Assembly: GCF_030545015.1 (NCBI RefSeq)
Contig: NZ_CP120653.1
Coordinates: 186,001 to 250,000 of the forward strand
Direction: 5' to 3'
Origin: Myroides sp. JBRI-B21084
GTDB taxonomy: Bacteria; Bacteroidota; Bacteroidia; Flavobacteriales; Flavobacteriaceae
Length of the DNA: 64,000 nt
Shown: piece after piece, positions 8,916 to 17,767 of the stretch
Position numbering within the stretch: position 1 is the stretch's first letter
How the letters are laid out: every line of letters starts with the position of its first letter
The notes under the pieces: model-generated
Told to the model about the DNA's origin: nothing
Database searches by the model: none
The model's input: only the letters and a program-made list of their open reading frames with translations
Program-made: the position numbers and the translations under genes

Positions 8916-9713
8916 TTAGTTTATTGATAAATGAATTTTAAAGCCTTCGTAGCTTCGAACATTAAAAACAGTTCCATCATTAAATAGTAAGTATTGGCCT
9001 TTAACGCCAACTAATTTACCTTTATAGTTAGGTGTTTTATCTAAATTTAAACTTTTACATGTGGTTGGATACTGCTCAACAGGATAGTTTAATTCATAGA
9101 TTTCTTGTTGAGTTTTTTCGTAATAAGGCATAATTTCAGCAGGTAAAAAAGACTCGGTATTTTTTACAGCTTGTATTAAATCTACATTAATAATTTGGTT
9201 TTGTACCATTTTTCGCCAGTTGGTTTTATCTGTATAATGTTGTTTTAAAGCAACTTCGGTTATACCTGCTAAATATCGGTTAGGCACTTCAACAATTGGA
9301 ATAGCTGCCGATGCGCCTTGATCAATCCAACGTGTTGGCACCTGGGTTTTACGTGTAACACCTACTTTTAAATCACTTGCAACTGCAAAATATACAATAT
9401 GTGGTTGTAGTTGTACTTTTTGCTCGTATGCCAAATCGCGGTCGGCAATGCCTAAATGTGCTTTACTTAGTTCAGGACGCATAATCCAATCGCCTGCAGC
9501 TGCACTGCTTGTAAAACAATCGAAACAAAAACCTTGTCTAAAAATTTTCTTTTCTTTTGCGCAATTTAAGCATTGGTAGCCAATGTGCTGTATTTCAATA
9601 TCTTTATTAATTATTTGGTTGATATGTATAAAAGCTTGTTCAAAAACCAAGTAATATTGTATAGGATTTGCAAATTCTGTATGCATTTTATTTAAAACTC
9701 CTTCGTATTGCAT
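8916..9713 (-). CDS. DUF2797 domain protein
   Basis: A 265-residue protein starting at the ATG at 9711-9713 ([10 protein letters not shown]). A longer frame reaches 9773, but the extra 20 residues are atypical. It has a Cys4 metal site (CLNC and CFDC, about residues 68-88), then [17 protein letters not shown] and [10 protein letters not shown], blocks diagnostic of DUF2797 and reminiscent of GIY-YIG nucleases. Function is unknown. It is divergent from the GH3-family gene, a pairing often seen in flavobacteria. Confidence 0.85.
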   Translation of the reverse strand: MQYEGVLNKMHTEFANPIQYYLVFEQAFIHINQIINKDIEIQHIGYQCLNCAKEKKIFRQGFCFDCFTSSAAAGDWIMRPELSKAHLGIADRDLAYEQKVQLQPHIVYFAVASDLKVGVTRKTQVPTRWIDQGASAAIPIVEVPNRYLAGITEVALKQHYTDKTNWRKMVQNQIINVDLIQAVKNTESFLPAEIMPYYEKTQQEIYELNYPVEQYPTTCKSLNLDKTPNYKGKLVGVKGQYLLFNDGTVFNVRSYEGFKIHLSIN

Positions 9714-9792
9714 AAGATTTTTTTTATTTTTGAATGAATTGCAAAAGTACAAAGTAAATAGAACACTTTGCATTTTGCGCAGTTAAAAAAAC

Positions 9793-11307
9793 ATGGCATT
9801 ATCTATAATCAACTCTTTTGTATCGTGGATTTTAAAGAAACGCATACATCAAATAGAGCTTTTTACAAAGTATCCGCACGAGGTTCAAAATGAGCTGCTT
9901 TTGAATTTAATTCAAAGGGCAAAACAAACCGAAATAGGGAAGAAATATGATTTTTCTTCAATTAATTCGTACCAAACATTTGCCCAGCGCGTTCCTGTAT
10001 CGTTTTATGAACAAATTGAGCCATTAATAGAACGCAGTCGTAAAGGTGAAAACAATATTTATTGGCCCGAACCTATTAAATATTTTGCAAAATCAAGCGG
10101 AACCACAAATGCAAAAAGTAAGTTTATACCTGTTAGCGCCAACGCTTTAGAGAATTGCCATTACAAGGCCGGCAAAGATATGCTTTGTTTGTATTTAAAT
10201 AATAACGAAGATTCTCAACTTTTTACTGGAAAAAGTTTAAGGTTAGGGGGTAGTAAGCAGCTTTATGCAGATAATAACACTATTTTTGGCGATTTATCGG
10301 CCATTTTAATTGATAATTTGCCTTTTTGGGCCGAATTAGGTTCTACACCAAATAGTAAAGTTTCATTAATGAACGAATGGAACGAAAAAATGAAAACTAT
10401 AGTTAAAGAAACCAAAAACGAAAACGTAACCAGTTTGTTAGGGGTGCCTTCGTGGTTGTTGGTTTTGTTAAATAATGTGTTGCAAGATACTCAAAAAACT
10501 AATTTATTAGAACTTTGGCCTAATGCTGAAGTGTATTTTCACGGAGGCATTAGTTTTGAACCTTATAAAGAGCAATATCAAAAATTGTTCCCTAAAGAAT
10601 CTTTTCGTTTTTACGAAAATTATAACGCATCCGAAGGTTTTTTTGCTATTCAAGATCGTAATAATGCTGATGATATGTTGCTGATGTTAGATTATGGTAT
10701 TTTTTACGAATTTATTCCAATGGATACTTTTGCAACATCTAATCAAAAAACTGTATCTTTAGCCGATGTTCAGTTAAATAAAAGCTATGCAGTTGTAATA
10801 ACAACCAACGCAGGACTTTGGAGGTATATTATTGGTGATACCGTTAGGTTTACTTCATTAGATCCATACCGAATTAAAATTACAGGTAGAACAAAGCATT
10901 ATATAAATGTTTTTGGCGAAGAATTAATGATTGAAAATACCGACAAAGCTTTGGCTTTAACTGCAAAAGCGTTTAATGTTGATGTGGTTGAATATACCGT
11001 TGCACCTGTTTTTATGAAAGACAACCAAAAAGGAGCACACGAATGGATAATTGAATTTAAAGAAGAACCGACTGATTTATTGGCTTTTAAAAAGCAATTA
11101 GATGAAAATATTCAAACACTAAACTCTGATTACGAAGCCAAAAGATATAACAATATGACATTGAATGAATTGGTTATAAATGTTGCAAAACCAAACCTTT
11201 TTCATTTATGGCTAAGTAAACAAGATAAATTAGGCGGACAAAATAAAATACCACGCTTATCTAACAGCCGTATGTATTTAGAAGAATTAATAAAATTGAA
11301 TAATTAA
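9793..11307 (+). CDS. GH3 auxin-responsive-promoter family acyl-adenylate enzyme
   Basis: A 504-residue member of the ANL/GH3 adenylate-forming family. Plant GH3 proteins join amino acids to acyl acids through acyl-AMP. The bacterial members have no settled substrate. Nucleotide-binding motifs are visible: KSSGTTNAKSKFIPVS (about residue 100), YNASEGFFAIQ (about 277) and ITGRTKHYINVFGEEL (about 360). No signal peptide, so cytosolic. It begins 80 bp from the divergent DUF2797 gene and is followed by a small SecB-like protein gene after 15 bp. Confidence 0.9.
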   Translation: MALSIINSFVSWILKKRIHQIELFTKYPHEVQNELLLNLIQRAKQTEIGKKYDFSSINSYQTFAQRVPVSFYEQIEPLIERSRKGENNIYWPEPIKYFAKSSGTTNAKSKFIPVSANALENCHYKAGKDMLCLYLNNNEDSQLFTGKSLRLGGSKQLYADNNTIFGDLSAILIDNLPFWAELGSTPNSKVSLMNEWNEKMKTIVKETKNENVTSLLGVPSWLLVLLNNVLQDTQKTNLLELWPNAEVYFHGGISFEPYKEQYQKLFPKESFRFYENYNASEGFFAIQDRNNADDMLLMLDYGIFYEFIPMDTFATSNQKTVSLADVQLNKSYAVVITTNAGLWRYIIGDTVRFTSLDPYRIKITGRTKHYINVFGEELMIENTDKALALTAKAFNVDVVEYTVAPVFMKDNQKGAHEWIIEFKEEPTDLLAFKKQLDENIQTLNSDYEAKRYNNMTLNELVINVAKPNLFHLWLSKQDKLGGQNKIPRLSNSRMYLEELIKLNN

Positions 11308-11322
11308 ATAGTAATAAATATT

Positions 11323-11766
11323 ATGAATGAACAACCAGTAAATATTAATTTTAGATTAATTAATATTACAACCGAAGATTTTAAAATGTATGAAAACGAT
11401 ACTGAAAATGGAACATTAGATTTAAATTTCGATTTTCAGTTTGGTGTAAATAATGAAAAACGTTTTGTAAAAACTATATCAAAATTCAAATTTTTATTAG
11501 ATAAAGCTGAAGTTATGGAAATAGCAGTTGCTTGTGAATTTGAATTTGAACCTACAGGTTGGCAGTTTTTTGTAAAAGGCGATCAGTTAATTTTACCAAA
11601 AGGGTTATTACATGAATTGGCTATGTTTACAATGAATACAACGCGTGGTGTATTGCATACAAAAACCGAAGGTCACAAATACAACCGTTTGTTTATACCA
11701 ATGATTAATGGTGAATTTATAAACCAAGATTTAGCTATACCAGCAAACCCAACTGCAGTAAACTAA
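11323..11766 (+). CDS. small protein with SecB-like features
   Basis: A 147-residue acidic cytosolic protein. The pattern of alternating hydrophobic strands followed by LPKGLLHELAMFTMNTTRG and a closing YNRLFIPMIN resembles SecB-fold proteins, where a helix is followed by a glycine-rich turn and an (I/L)P-N tail. This is an inference from pattern only. It sits 15 bp after the GH3-family gene, so probably in the same transcript. Confidence 0.6.
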   Translation: MNEQPVNINFRLINITTEDFKMYENDTENGTLDLNFDFQFGVNNEKRFVKTISKFKFLLDKAEVMEIAVACEFEFEPTGWQFFVKGDQLILPKGLLHELAMFTMNTTRGVLHTKTEGHKYNRLFIPMINGEFINQDLAIPANPTAVN

Positions 11767-11773
11767 AAAATAG

Positions 11774-11806
11774 AAAAAAAGGATATGTTAAATATCCTTT
11801 TTTTTG
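11774..11806 (+). terminator. terminator after the GH3 operon
   Basis: GGATAT / ATATCC hairpin (11781-11797) preceded by an A run and followed by eight or more T. Confidence 0.75.
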
Positions 11807-11837
11807 TACCCTAAAACTAAAGTAGGAGTGGGTAAAA

Positions 11838-11870
11838 AAATAAAAGCCTTGCGTTGGCAAGGCTTTTTTA
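11838..11870 (-). terminator. terminator for the repeat-rich lipoprotein gene
   Basis: AAAGCCTTGC / GGCAAGGCTTT hairpin flanked by A and T runs, just downstream of the minus-strand gene ending at 11889. Confidence 0.75.
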
Positions 11871-11888
11871 ACTTTAATCACTTAGATA

Positions 11889-12128
11889 TTAGTGAGCAGC
11901 TGGAGCTTCAGTAGCTGGAGCAGCTTCAGTAGCTGGAGCTTCAGTAGCTGGAGCAGCTTCAGTAGCTGGAGCAGCCTCAGTTGCAGGAGCAACTTCTTCA
12001 GTAGCTGGAGCTTCTTCCATAGCTGGAGTTTCAACTGTAGTTTCTTCTGTAGGTTCTTTAGCTGTATCTTTACAAGAAACGAATGCAACAGAAGCTACTA
12101 ATACTAATGATAATGCTAATTTTTTCAT
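11889..12128 (-). CDS. small Ala/Pro/Thr/Glu-repeat lipoprotein
   Basis: A 79-residue protein: a lipoprotein signal (lipobox FVSC, Cys at about 20), then a low-complexity acidic tail built of repeated APATEA-type units to the C-terminus. The DNA carries the matching tandem repeat of GCTTCAGTAGCTGGAGC-type units at about 11893-12020. Probably an unstructured lipid-anchored surface or periplasmic peptide. It has a good TTTG-N17-TATCTTTG promoter. The repeats make copy number prone to slippage. Function unknown. Confidence 0.8.
   Translation of the reverse strand: MKKLALSLVLVASVAFVSCKDTAKEPTEETTVETPAMEEAPATEEVAPATEAAPATEAAPATEAPATEAAPATEAPAAH
11893..12020. repeat. tandem low-complexity repeat inside the lipoprotein gene
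   Basis: Imperfect 15- and 18-bp units (AGTAGCTGGAGC core) repeated about seven or eight times, in frame with the APATE(A)A protein repeat. Confidence 0.8.
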
Positions 12129-12163
12129 TTTTTTAATTATAAAAGTTAATTATTAATTCTCTA

Positions 12164-12192
12164 CAAAGATATGAATTTTTTAATACCGCAAA
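12164..12192 (-). promoter_or_regulatory. promoter of the repeat lipoprotein gene
   Basis: Minus strand: TTTG (12192-12189), 17 bp, TATCTTTG (12171-12164). Both boxes match the Bacteroidota consensus. Confidence 0.7.
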
Positions 12193-12245
12193 ATATTTTT
12201 GCATTTTTTTTTAAAAAATATTTTTAAGAAGTAAAATGTTGATTT

Positions 12246-14408
12246 TTAACGCTTTGTTTTCTTGGTGTTTTTAGGTTTTACAATTTTCATTTCTTCTATA
12301 AGGTGTTTTGAGTTCGCAAATTTATCAATTACAAACAAAATGTAGCGTGCATCTACCATTATGTTTCTGCAAATTGATGGGTCGTAATGAATATCGCTCA
12401 TAGTTCCTTCCCATACGCGATCAAAATTTAAACCTATTAAATTTCCGTTTGCATCTAAAGCTGGCGATCCTGAATTACCACCTGTTGTATGGTTGGTTGC
12501 AATAAAGTTAACTGGTAATTTACCATTTTTATCGGCATACGGACCAAAATCTTTACTATTATATAAGTCTATTAATTTTTTTGGTACATCAAACTCATAA
12601 TCTCCTGGAACATATTTTTCCATTACTCCGTCTAAATAGGTAATTGGTGCGTAAGTAACTGCATCGCTAGGTTGGTAGCCATTAACTTTACCGTAAGTAA
12701 CACGTAACGTAGAGTTTGCATCTGGGAAAATTCGTGCGTCAGGGAACATTTCTAACTGTCCTTTCATATAATTGCGTTGTAAACCTTCTAATTCTAACGC
12801 CATTTGATCGTATTTAGGAGCAATGTTATTAAAATAGTTTTCAGCAAGATTTTTTGCTAATACATAACCAGGATCTGCTTGCATTTTTTTAAGTACATCT
12901 TCGGCAGAACCGTTAAGTAATTTTTTTAAACCATCGTATGATGTTAATGTCGATTTACTATAAATTTCGTTAGCTAATTGGTTGTAATCTTTATTTTGTA
13001 TTACAGCAGGTGTTAAGTTTGCAGGCGCTTTTGTGCCATACAATTTAACTGTTTCTGCAAAAATACCTTTATCAACATCACTATTATAGTCTTTGTATAA
13101 AGCCTCTAATCCTTTTATAAGATTTTCTTTTCTATCGTTAAAACCTTGCGCTCCAACTTTAGCAAATGCATTTTCTAATTGATACAAACGGAAACCAACC
13201 GATAATAACTCGTTGTTTCTTAAAACAACTTCCATAAAATAATCGCGTGCTAAGGCATACGGTTTAATATCGGCATAAATTTTTTCAAATTGCGGTAATA
13301 AATTGCGGTATTCGGTAAATTTAGCATCGCTGTTAGCTCGTTTTAAAAACTCTTGTTCGAAAGTTTTTTTAATAGCAACTGCATTAGTTTTCTTTAAACC
13401 TTGACTTTCGCCAATCCATTTTTTCCAGTAGTTAGCAATACCTGCATATTTAGAAGCATATTGTATTTTAATAGCTTGATCTTGTCGCATAAAACCATCG
13501 GCAACTTTTAAAGCTTTATCACGAATTTCAATTTTAGCTGGGTTTAAATCGTTTACTATTTGTTCTACAGCAAACGATGGTAAATATTCTTGAGTTTTAC
13601 CTGGATATCCATAAACTAAAGTAAAATCGTTGGGTTGAATTCCGTTAATTGATACAGGAAAAAAGTGTTTAGGTGTATAAGGAACGTTATCTTTTGAATA
13701 TTTTGCAGGACGATTGTTTTTATCGGCATAAATTCTAAATAACGAAAAATCCCCCGTATGGCGTGGCCAAACCCAGTTGTCTGTATCTGAACCAAATTTA
13801 CCAATAGACGAAGGCGGTGCACCTACTAAACGAACATCTTCAAACGATTCGGTTACGAATAACATGTATTGATTGCCTTCGTAAAACGTGCGAATCATTA
13901 CATTTTGCCAAGCTTCACGTTTAAATGATTTTTGTAATTGGCTCATGTTTTTTTGAATAGCAACTTTTTTGTCGGCTTCGGTTTGTAAAGCTGCAACTCC
14001 ATTCATTATTTCTTTAGTTACATCGTGAATACTCACAATAAATGTAACTTCTAAATCGGGGTTTGGTAATTCTTCAGCATATGATTTTGCCCAAAAACCA
14101 TCTTGTAAATAATCGTGTTCAACTGTAGAATGCGATTGAATTTCGCCGTAACCACAATGGTGGTTTGTTAAAAGCAATCCTTTAGATGATATCACTTCGG
14201 CAGTACACCCACCATTAAATTGGGGCACAGCATCTTTTAAGCTAGAGTTGTTTACATCGTAAATATCGGTAACCGACATTTTCATTCCTAAACTTTTCAT
14301 TTCTTTTTCGTTCATTCCTTTTAATAAAGAAGGAACCCACATACCGCCTTGTTGGGCAAAAATGGGAAAAGAAATTAATAATACGAACGAGCGTAGTAAT
14401 TTTTTCAT
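12246..14408 (-). CDS. S46 family dipeptidyl-peptidase, DPP11-like
   Basis: A secreted serine exopeptidase that removes dipeptides from the N-terminus of peptides, part of the asaccharolytic peptide-degrading set of Bacteroidota. The 720 residues carry a signal peptide (ending PIFAQQ). The catalytic His is in LLTNHHCGYGEIQSHS (about residue 85), the Asp is in the DNWVWPRHTGDFSLFR region, and the Ser is in TTGGNSGSPALDANGN (about residue 650). Just after it, GLNFDRVWEGTMSD has Arg where DPP7 has Gly. Arg at this site is the acidic-P1 (Asp/Glu) determinant of DPP11. Subtype call inferred from that one residue. Confidence 0.9.
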   Translation of the reverse strand: MKKLLRSFVLLISFPIFAQQGGMWVPSLLKGMNEKEMKSLGMKMSVTDIYDVNNSSLKDAVPQFNGGCTAEVISSKGLLLTNHHCGYGEIQSHSTVEHDYLQDGFWAKSYAEELPNPDLEVTFIVSIHDVTKEIMNGVAALQTEADKKVAIQKNMSQLQKSFKREAWQNVMIRTFYEGNQYMLFVTESFEDVRLVGAPPSSIGKFGSDTDNWVWPRHTGDFSLFRIYADKNNRPAKYSKDNVPYTPKHFFPVSINGIQPNDFTLVYGYPGKTQEYLPSFAVEQIVNDLNPAKIEIRDKALKVADGFMRQDQAIKIQYASKYAGIANYWKKWIGESQGLKKTNAVAIKKTFEQEFLKRANSDAKFTEYRNLLPQFEKIYADIKPYALARDYFMEVVLRNNELLSVGFRLYQLENAFAKVGAQGFNDRKENLIKGLEALYKDYNSDVDKGIFAETVKLYGTKAPANLTPAVIQNKDYNQLANEIYSKSTLTSYDGLKKLLNGSAEDVLKKMQADPGYVLAKNLAENYFNNIAPKYDQMALELEGLQRNYMKGQLEMFPDARIFPDANSTLRVTYGKVNGYQPSDAVTYAPITYLDGVMEKYVPGDYEFDVPKKLIDLYNSKDFGPYADKNGKLPVNFIATNHTTGGNSGSPALDANGNLIGLNFDRVWEGTMSDIHYDPSICRNIMVDARYILFVIDKFANSKHLIEEMKIVKPKNTKKTKR

Positions 14409-14550
14409 TTTAATATTTGTTAAAAGAGTAAAAAATTAAAGTGCCCAAGTTACAAATTTTATATCGAATTTTAGGTGTTAAAAAGGGATTACCAATTTAA
14501 ATAGCTTTTAAAAAAAAGGGTTTGATTATATTTGTAAAAAAGTAATATTT

Positions 14551-14784
14551 ATGGATACAATTGTGAGCGATTTTAGTTTAGGGCTTTTTATTTGGCAATT
14601 TTTTATTGTTTTAACGCTAATTTCGTTTGTTTAGGCTTGTGTGCTTTTAATTAAAAATAAGCAAGAAACGTCTATTTCTAAAGCAATTTGGATTATTGTT
14701 TTTTGTTTTGTACCAATAGTTTCTTCCCTTTTTTATATTGTGAATTTTTATGTGAACCAAAAAAAAATTAAAAATTTTTCGTAA
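14551..14784 (+). pseudogene. small membrane protein (PLDc_N-like) broken by an in-frame TAG
   Basis: The frame from ATG 14551 runs 27 codons to TAG at 14632-14634 and then continues open in the same frame to TAA at 14782-14784. Read through, it gives 77 residues with two hydrophobic helices (LGLFIWQFFIVLTLISFV and IWIIVFCFVPIVSSLFYIV), the layout of the phospholipase D-nuclease N-terminal family of small membrane proteins. A TATATTTG box at 14527-14534 suggests the promoter survives. Either a recent nonsense mutation or a base error. The family call is tentative. Confidence 0.6.
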
Positions 14785-14934
14785 TAAAATCTATTACCAC
14801 TTTTGTAGCGTTTTTGTTTTTAAGAACAAATCCTTTGTTTTTTGAACCTAACTCATTTCTGAATGATTCATTGGTAATTAAACGGTTAAAAGTTGTTGTT
14901 AATTCTTCTGTATTATTAACAACCAAGTAACTCC
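14768..14934 (-). pseudogene. duplicate 3' end of waaA
   Basis: 14785-14934 matches 15380-15529 at a constant 595-bp offset with only about three differences by eye. It encodes the last 50 or so residues of WaaA and then its own natural ending (VVIDFITKNF and stop at 14768-14770). The live gene instead ends VVMDFIKRNS. This copy has no start and no upstream half. Confidence 0.9.
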
Positions 14935-15085
14935 TAATATAATTTAATTTAAATGCTAAATAGTTTTATTTTTACTAAAAAAAATAACTTAAGATTTATA
15001 AAATTAATCATTAGGTTTAGAACACCCATAATGATTCGTTGGTAAGTACTTCAAATTTTATAATATTTGTTATTATTTATTAGAT
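14935..15085. other. intergenic, no gene seen
   Basis: AT-rich spacer between the waaA remnant and the small membrane protein gene. I see no RNA, repeat or clear promoter beyond generic AT-rich sequence. Confidence 0.4.
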
Positions 15086-15382
15086 ATGGAAAAGAAACAG
15101 AAAATTCTGAAAATATTAAGTATTGTTTCAATGGCTTTTACTTTGATTTGCTGTATTGGTGCAACACTAGTAGTTATTAAAAATAAAATGTTACTTAATA
15201 ATCCAATCTTTTCAGATAATTTAGTAAATAATATAGTTTTTCAAGATGCACTTAAAGGTATAATGATTTTTGCTGTTTTTCTCTTTCAATTGAAATTATA
15301 TAAACGAAAAGAATATCTGTTATCAATTTTACTTTATTTAATGGCAATATTTATTTATAACCTTAACTATTTCTTTTTATAA
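15086..15382 (+). CDS. hypothetical small membrane protein inserted beside waaA
   Basis: A 98-residue protein with three predicted membrane helices (about residues 8-30, 52-68 and 76-95) and a basic N-terminus. No family recognised. It is convergent with waaA, overlaps its last 20 bp, and lies exactly between the two copies of the waaA 3' end, so it appears to be the cargo of a 595-bp duplication or insertion event. Confidence 0.6.
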   Translation: MEKKQKILKILSIVSMAFTLICCIGATLVVIKNKMLLNNPIFSDNLVNNIVFQDALKGIMIFAVFLFQLKLYKRKEYLLSILLYLMAIFIYNLNYFFL

Positions 15383-16595
15383 AATCCATTACCACTTTTG
15401 TAGCGTTTTTGTTTTTAAGAACAAATCCTTTGTTTTTTGAACCTAACTCATTTCTGAATGATTCATTGGTAATTAAACGGTTAAAAGTTGTTGTTAATTC
15501 TTCTGTATTATTAACAACCAAGCAACTACCAAATGCTACTAAATCTTTAGCTTCTTGAAATTTGGTATACTTAGGGCCAATAACAACAGGAATACCATAA
15601 GTTGCAGGTTCTAAAATATTGTGTAAACCTGTTTTAAATGCGCCACCAACATAAGCAATATCGGCATATGCGTAAATTTGAGTTAAAATACCAATGGTAT
15701 CAATTATAAAAACATTGGCATTTGCTAAATCTTCAGGTTTGCATTTTGTGTATTGTATAACTTTTTTATTAATTTTTGAAATTAGTCTAGAAACATCTTC
15801 TTCTTTAATATTATGTGGAGCAATAATAAATTTTACGTTTGTACTATTATTAATATAAGGTAAATAAACAGCTTCGTCATCAATCCATGAACTTCCAATT
15901 ACAATAGTGGTTGTGTTGTTTTTAAATTGTTCAATAAAATCTAAAGGTTGCACACGGTTTACAATCTGTGCTACGCGATCAAAACGTGTATCACCATGAA
16001 CGGTGCTGTTGTTAAAACCAATACTTTTTAGTAGATTTTGAGAGGTAGTGTTTTGTACAAAAAAATGATTAAAACTTTGCAATGCTTTTCTGTAAAAACC
16101 ACCATACCATTTAAAAAATAATTGGTTTTCACGAAATATTCCGGAAATTAAATAGGTAGGAATGTTGCGTTTTTTTAATTCGATTAGATAATTTGGCCAA
16201 AATTCATATTTAATAAAAAATACCATTTTGGGTTGCACAATATCTAAAAAGCGCTTCACATTTTGTTTTGTGTCTAATGGTAGATAAACCGTAACATCAG
16301 CTATTTTGTTGTTTTTTCTCACCTCAAAACCCGATGGCGAAAAAAATGTCAATACTATTTTATAATTTGGAAACTGCGTTTGCATTTGTTCCATTACAGG
16401 CAATCCTTGTTCGTATTCACCTAACGATGCCACATGAAACCAAATGTAATCTTGTTTTGGGGTTAAGTGTTTTTTTAATTGAGCAAAAGTTTCTTTTCTA
16501 CCGTTAATAAAAAGCTTCATTTTACTACTTAAATAAGCAGTAATTGGTATTAAAAAACCGACTATTGTAATAATTATTTGATACAAAAATTGCAT
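15363..16595 (-). CDS. waaA: 3-deoxy-D-manno-octulosonic acid transferase
   Basis: Transfers Kdo from CMP-Kdo to lipid A precursor at the inner membrane during LPS assembly. 410 residues, normal length. There is an N-terminal membrane anchor (IIITIVGFLIPITAYL), then two GT-B Rossmann domains with FHVASLGEYEQGLPV (about residue 55), FIKYEFWPNYL (about 130), the VIGSSWIDDE acceptor-side block and AYVGGAFKTGLHNILEPATYG (about 315, the donor-binding region). The C-terminal last residues were replaced by the 595-bp duplication event (see the remnant at 14768). Confidence 0.95.
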   Translation of the reverse strand: MQFLYQIIITIVGFLIPITAYLSSKMKLFINGRKETFAQLKKHLTPKQDYIWFHVASLGEYEQGLPVMEQMQTQFPNYKIVLTFFSPSGFEVRKNNKIADVTVYLPLDTKQNVKRFLDIVQPKMVFFIKYEFWPNYLIELKKRNIPTYLISGIFRENQLFFKWYGGFYRKALQSFNHFFVQNTTSQNLLKSIGFNNSTVHGDTRFDRVAQIVNRVQPLDFIEQFKNNTTTIVIGSSWIDDEAVYLPYINNSTNVKFIIAPHNIKEEDVSRLISKINKKVIQYTKCKPEDLANANVFIIDTIGILTQIYAYADIAYVGGAFKTGLHNILEPATYGIPVVIGPKYTKFQEAKDLVAFGSCLVVNNTEELTTTFNRLITNESFRNELGSKNKGFVLKNKNATKVVMDFIKRNS

Positions 16596-16693
16596 GTAAT
16601 TTTGTTAAAAAGGTAAAAGTACAAATTACCTTTAAATGTTTTATGAAATGATATTTAAACTTTGTATTTTTATCGATACAAAAATATTTAGAA

Positions 16694-17152
16694 ATGATAA
16701 AAAATATCTTTAATGTAGATGTTGCTAACGAAGTTGTTGCTCGTATTAACACTTTACAACCTAATACTTCAGCTAAATGGGGTACTATGAATGTATCACA
16801 AATGTTGGCGCATTGCAATGTTCCTTTTGACTACACTTATGAACCTACAAAATTTAAAAAGCCTGGATTTTTAATGAAATTTATGCTGAAGACTTTTGTA
16901 AAAAAGTTAGTTACAAGCCCAAATCCGTACAAACATAACGAGCGTACTGCGCCTAATTTTATTATAACAGATCAGCGCGACTTTGCATTAGAAAAAGGTA
17001 AATTAATTGCCAATATTTTAAAAACACAGGAATTAGGTGCTGCTTATTTTGAAGGTAAAGAAAACTTTTCATTTGGTAAAATGACTGCCGAAGAATGGAA
17101 TACATTACATTATAAACATTTAGATCACCACTTAAACCAGTTTGGCGCTTAA
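16694..17152 (+). CDS. DUF1569 (DinB-like) protein
   Basis: A 152-residue cytosolic protein with the DUF1569/DinB four-helix pattern: WGTMNVSQMLAHCNVPFDY (about residue 33) and a C-terminal EWNTLHYKHLDHHLNQFG. The histidines at both sites fit the DinB metal-binding triad. Function unknown. It is followed after 11 bp by a SRPBCC protein, likely in the same transcript. Confidence 0.8.
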   Translation: MIKNIFNVDVANEVVARINTLQPNTSAKWGTMNVSQMLAHCNVPFDYTYEPTKFKKPGFLMKFMLKTFVKKLVTSPNPYKHNERTAPNFIITDQRDFALEKGKLIANILKTQELGAAYFEGKENFSFGKMTAEEWNTLHYKHLDHHLNQFGA

Positions 17153-17163
17153 ACTTTTATACT

Positions 17164-17622
17164 ATGGAAAGATTACAATTTAAAATTGAAATTAACGCAC
17201 CTGTTAATAATGTGTATGATGCTTTATTGGGTTTAAGTAATAAACAAACTTATAGCGCTTGGACTGCTATTTTTAATCCAACATCAACCTATGAAGGAAC
17301 TTGGGAAAAAGGCAGTAAAATTTTGTTTGTTGGAACAGATGAAAATGGAAACAGAGGAGGTATGGTTTCAAAAGTTGAAGAACATATTCCCGCACAATTT
17401 GTGTCTATTTGTCATTACGGATTTATACAAGGCGATCAGGAAGTTACAACAGGAGAAATGGTTGAAAAATGGGCAGGTGGACATGAAAATTATACGTTTA
17501 CATTTGAAAACAACAAAACAACTGTAACGGTTGATATTGATGTTATTGATGAATATTTAGACTATTTTCATAAAATGTATCCCGCAGCTTTACAAGCTTT
17601 AAAGGAAATTGTAGAAAATTAA
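17164..17622 (+). CDS. SRPBCC (START/AHSA1-like) domain protein
   Basis: A 152-residue single-domain protein with the typical AHSA1 pattern: FKIEINAPVNNVYDALLGL at the start, YSAWTAIFNP, GTWEKGSKILFVG, and a long C-terminal helix (YPAALQALKEIVE). It should form a ligand-binding hydrophobic pocket in the cytosol. The ligand is unknown. Second gene after the DUF1569 protein. Confidence 0.85.
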   Translation: MERLQFKIEINAPVNNVYDALLGLSNKQTYSAWTAIFNPTSTYEGTWEKGSKILFVGTDENGNRGGMVSKVEEHIPAQFVSICHYGFIQGDQEVTTGEMVEKWAGGHENYTFTFENNKTTVTVDIDVIDEYLDYFHKMYPAALQALKEIVEN

Positions 17623-17741
17623 ACGATAATATAAACATCTTGTTACAAACAAGGCGTTTTTAAAAATAAATATAAAATCAAAATGTAATAAATTGTTTTT
17701 TAGTCACTATATATAGTTAACAATTTATAAATCAATTTTAG

Positions 17742-17749
17742 TATTTTTG
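17742..17749 (+). promoter_or_regulatory. -7 box of the DegT-family gene
   Basis: TATTTTTG, matching TAnnTTTG, 19 bp before the ATG at 17768. It overlaps the upstream in-frame codon at 17747, which argues against the longer start. I see no convincing -33 TTTG. Confidence 0.5.
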
Positions 17750-17767
17750 CTTATCAAATATTCAATA

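Noticed and set aside
11882..12101. Leu/Gln-rich and Ser/Trp-rich ORFs in other frames
   Set aside because: They are shadows of the APATEA tandem repeat. The lipoprotein frame has the signal peptide, lipobox and promoter.
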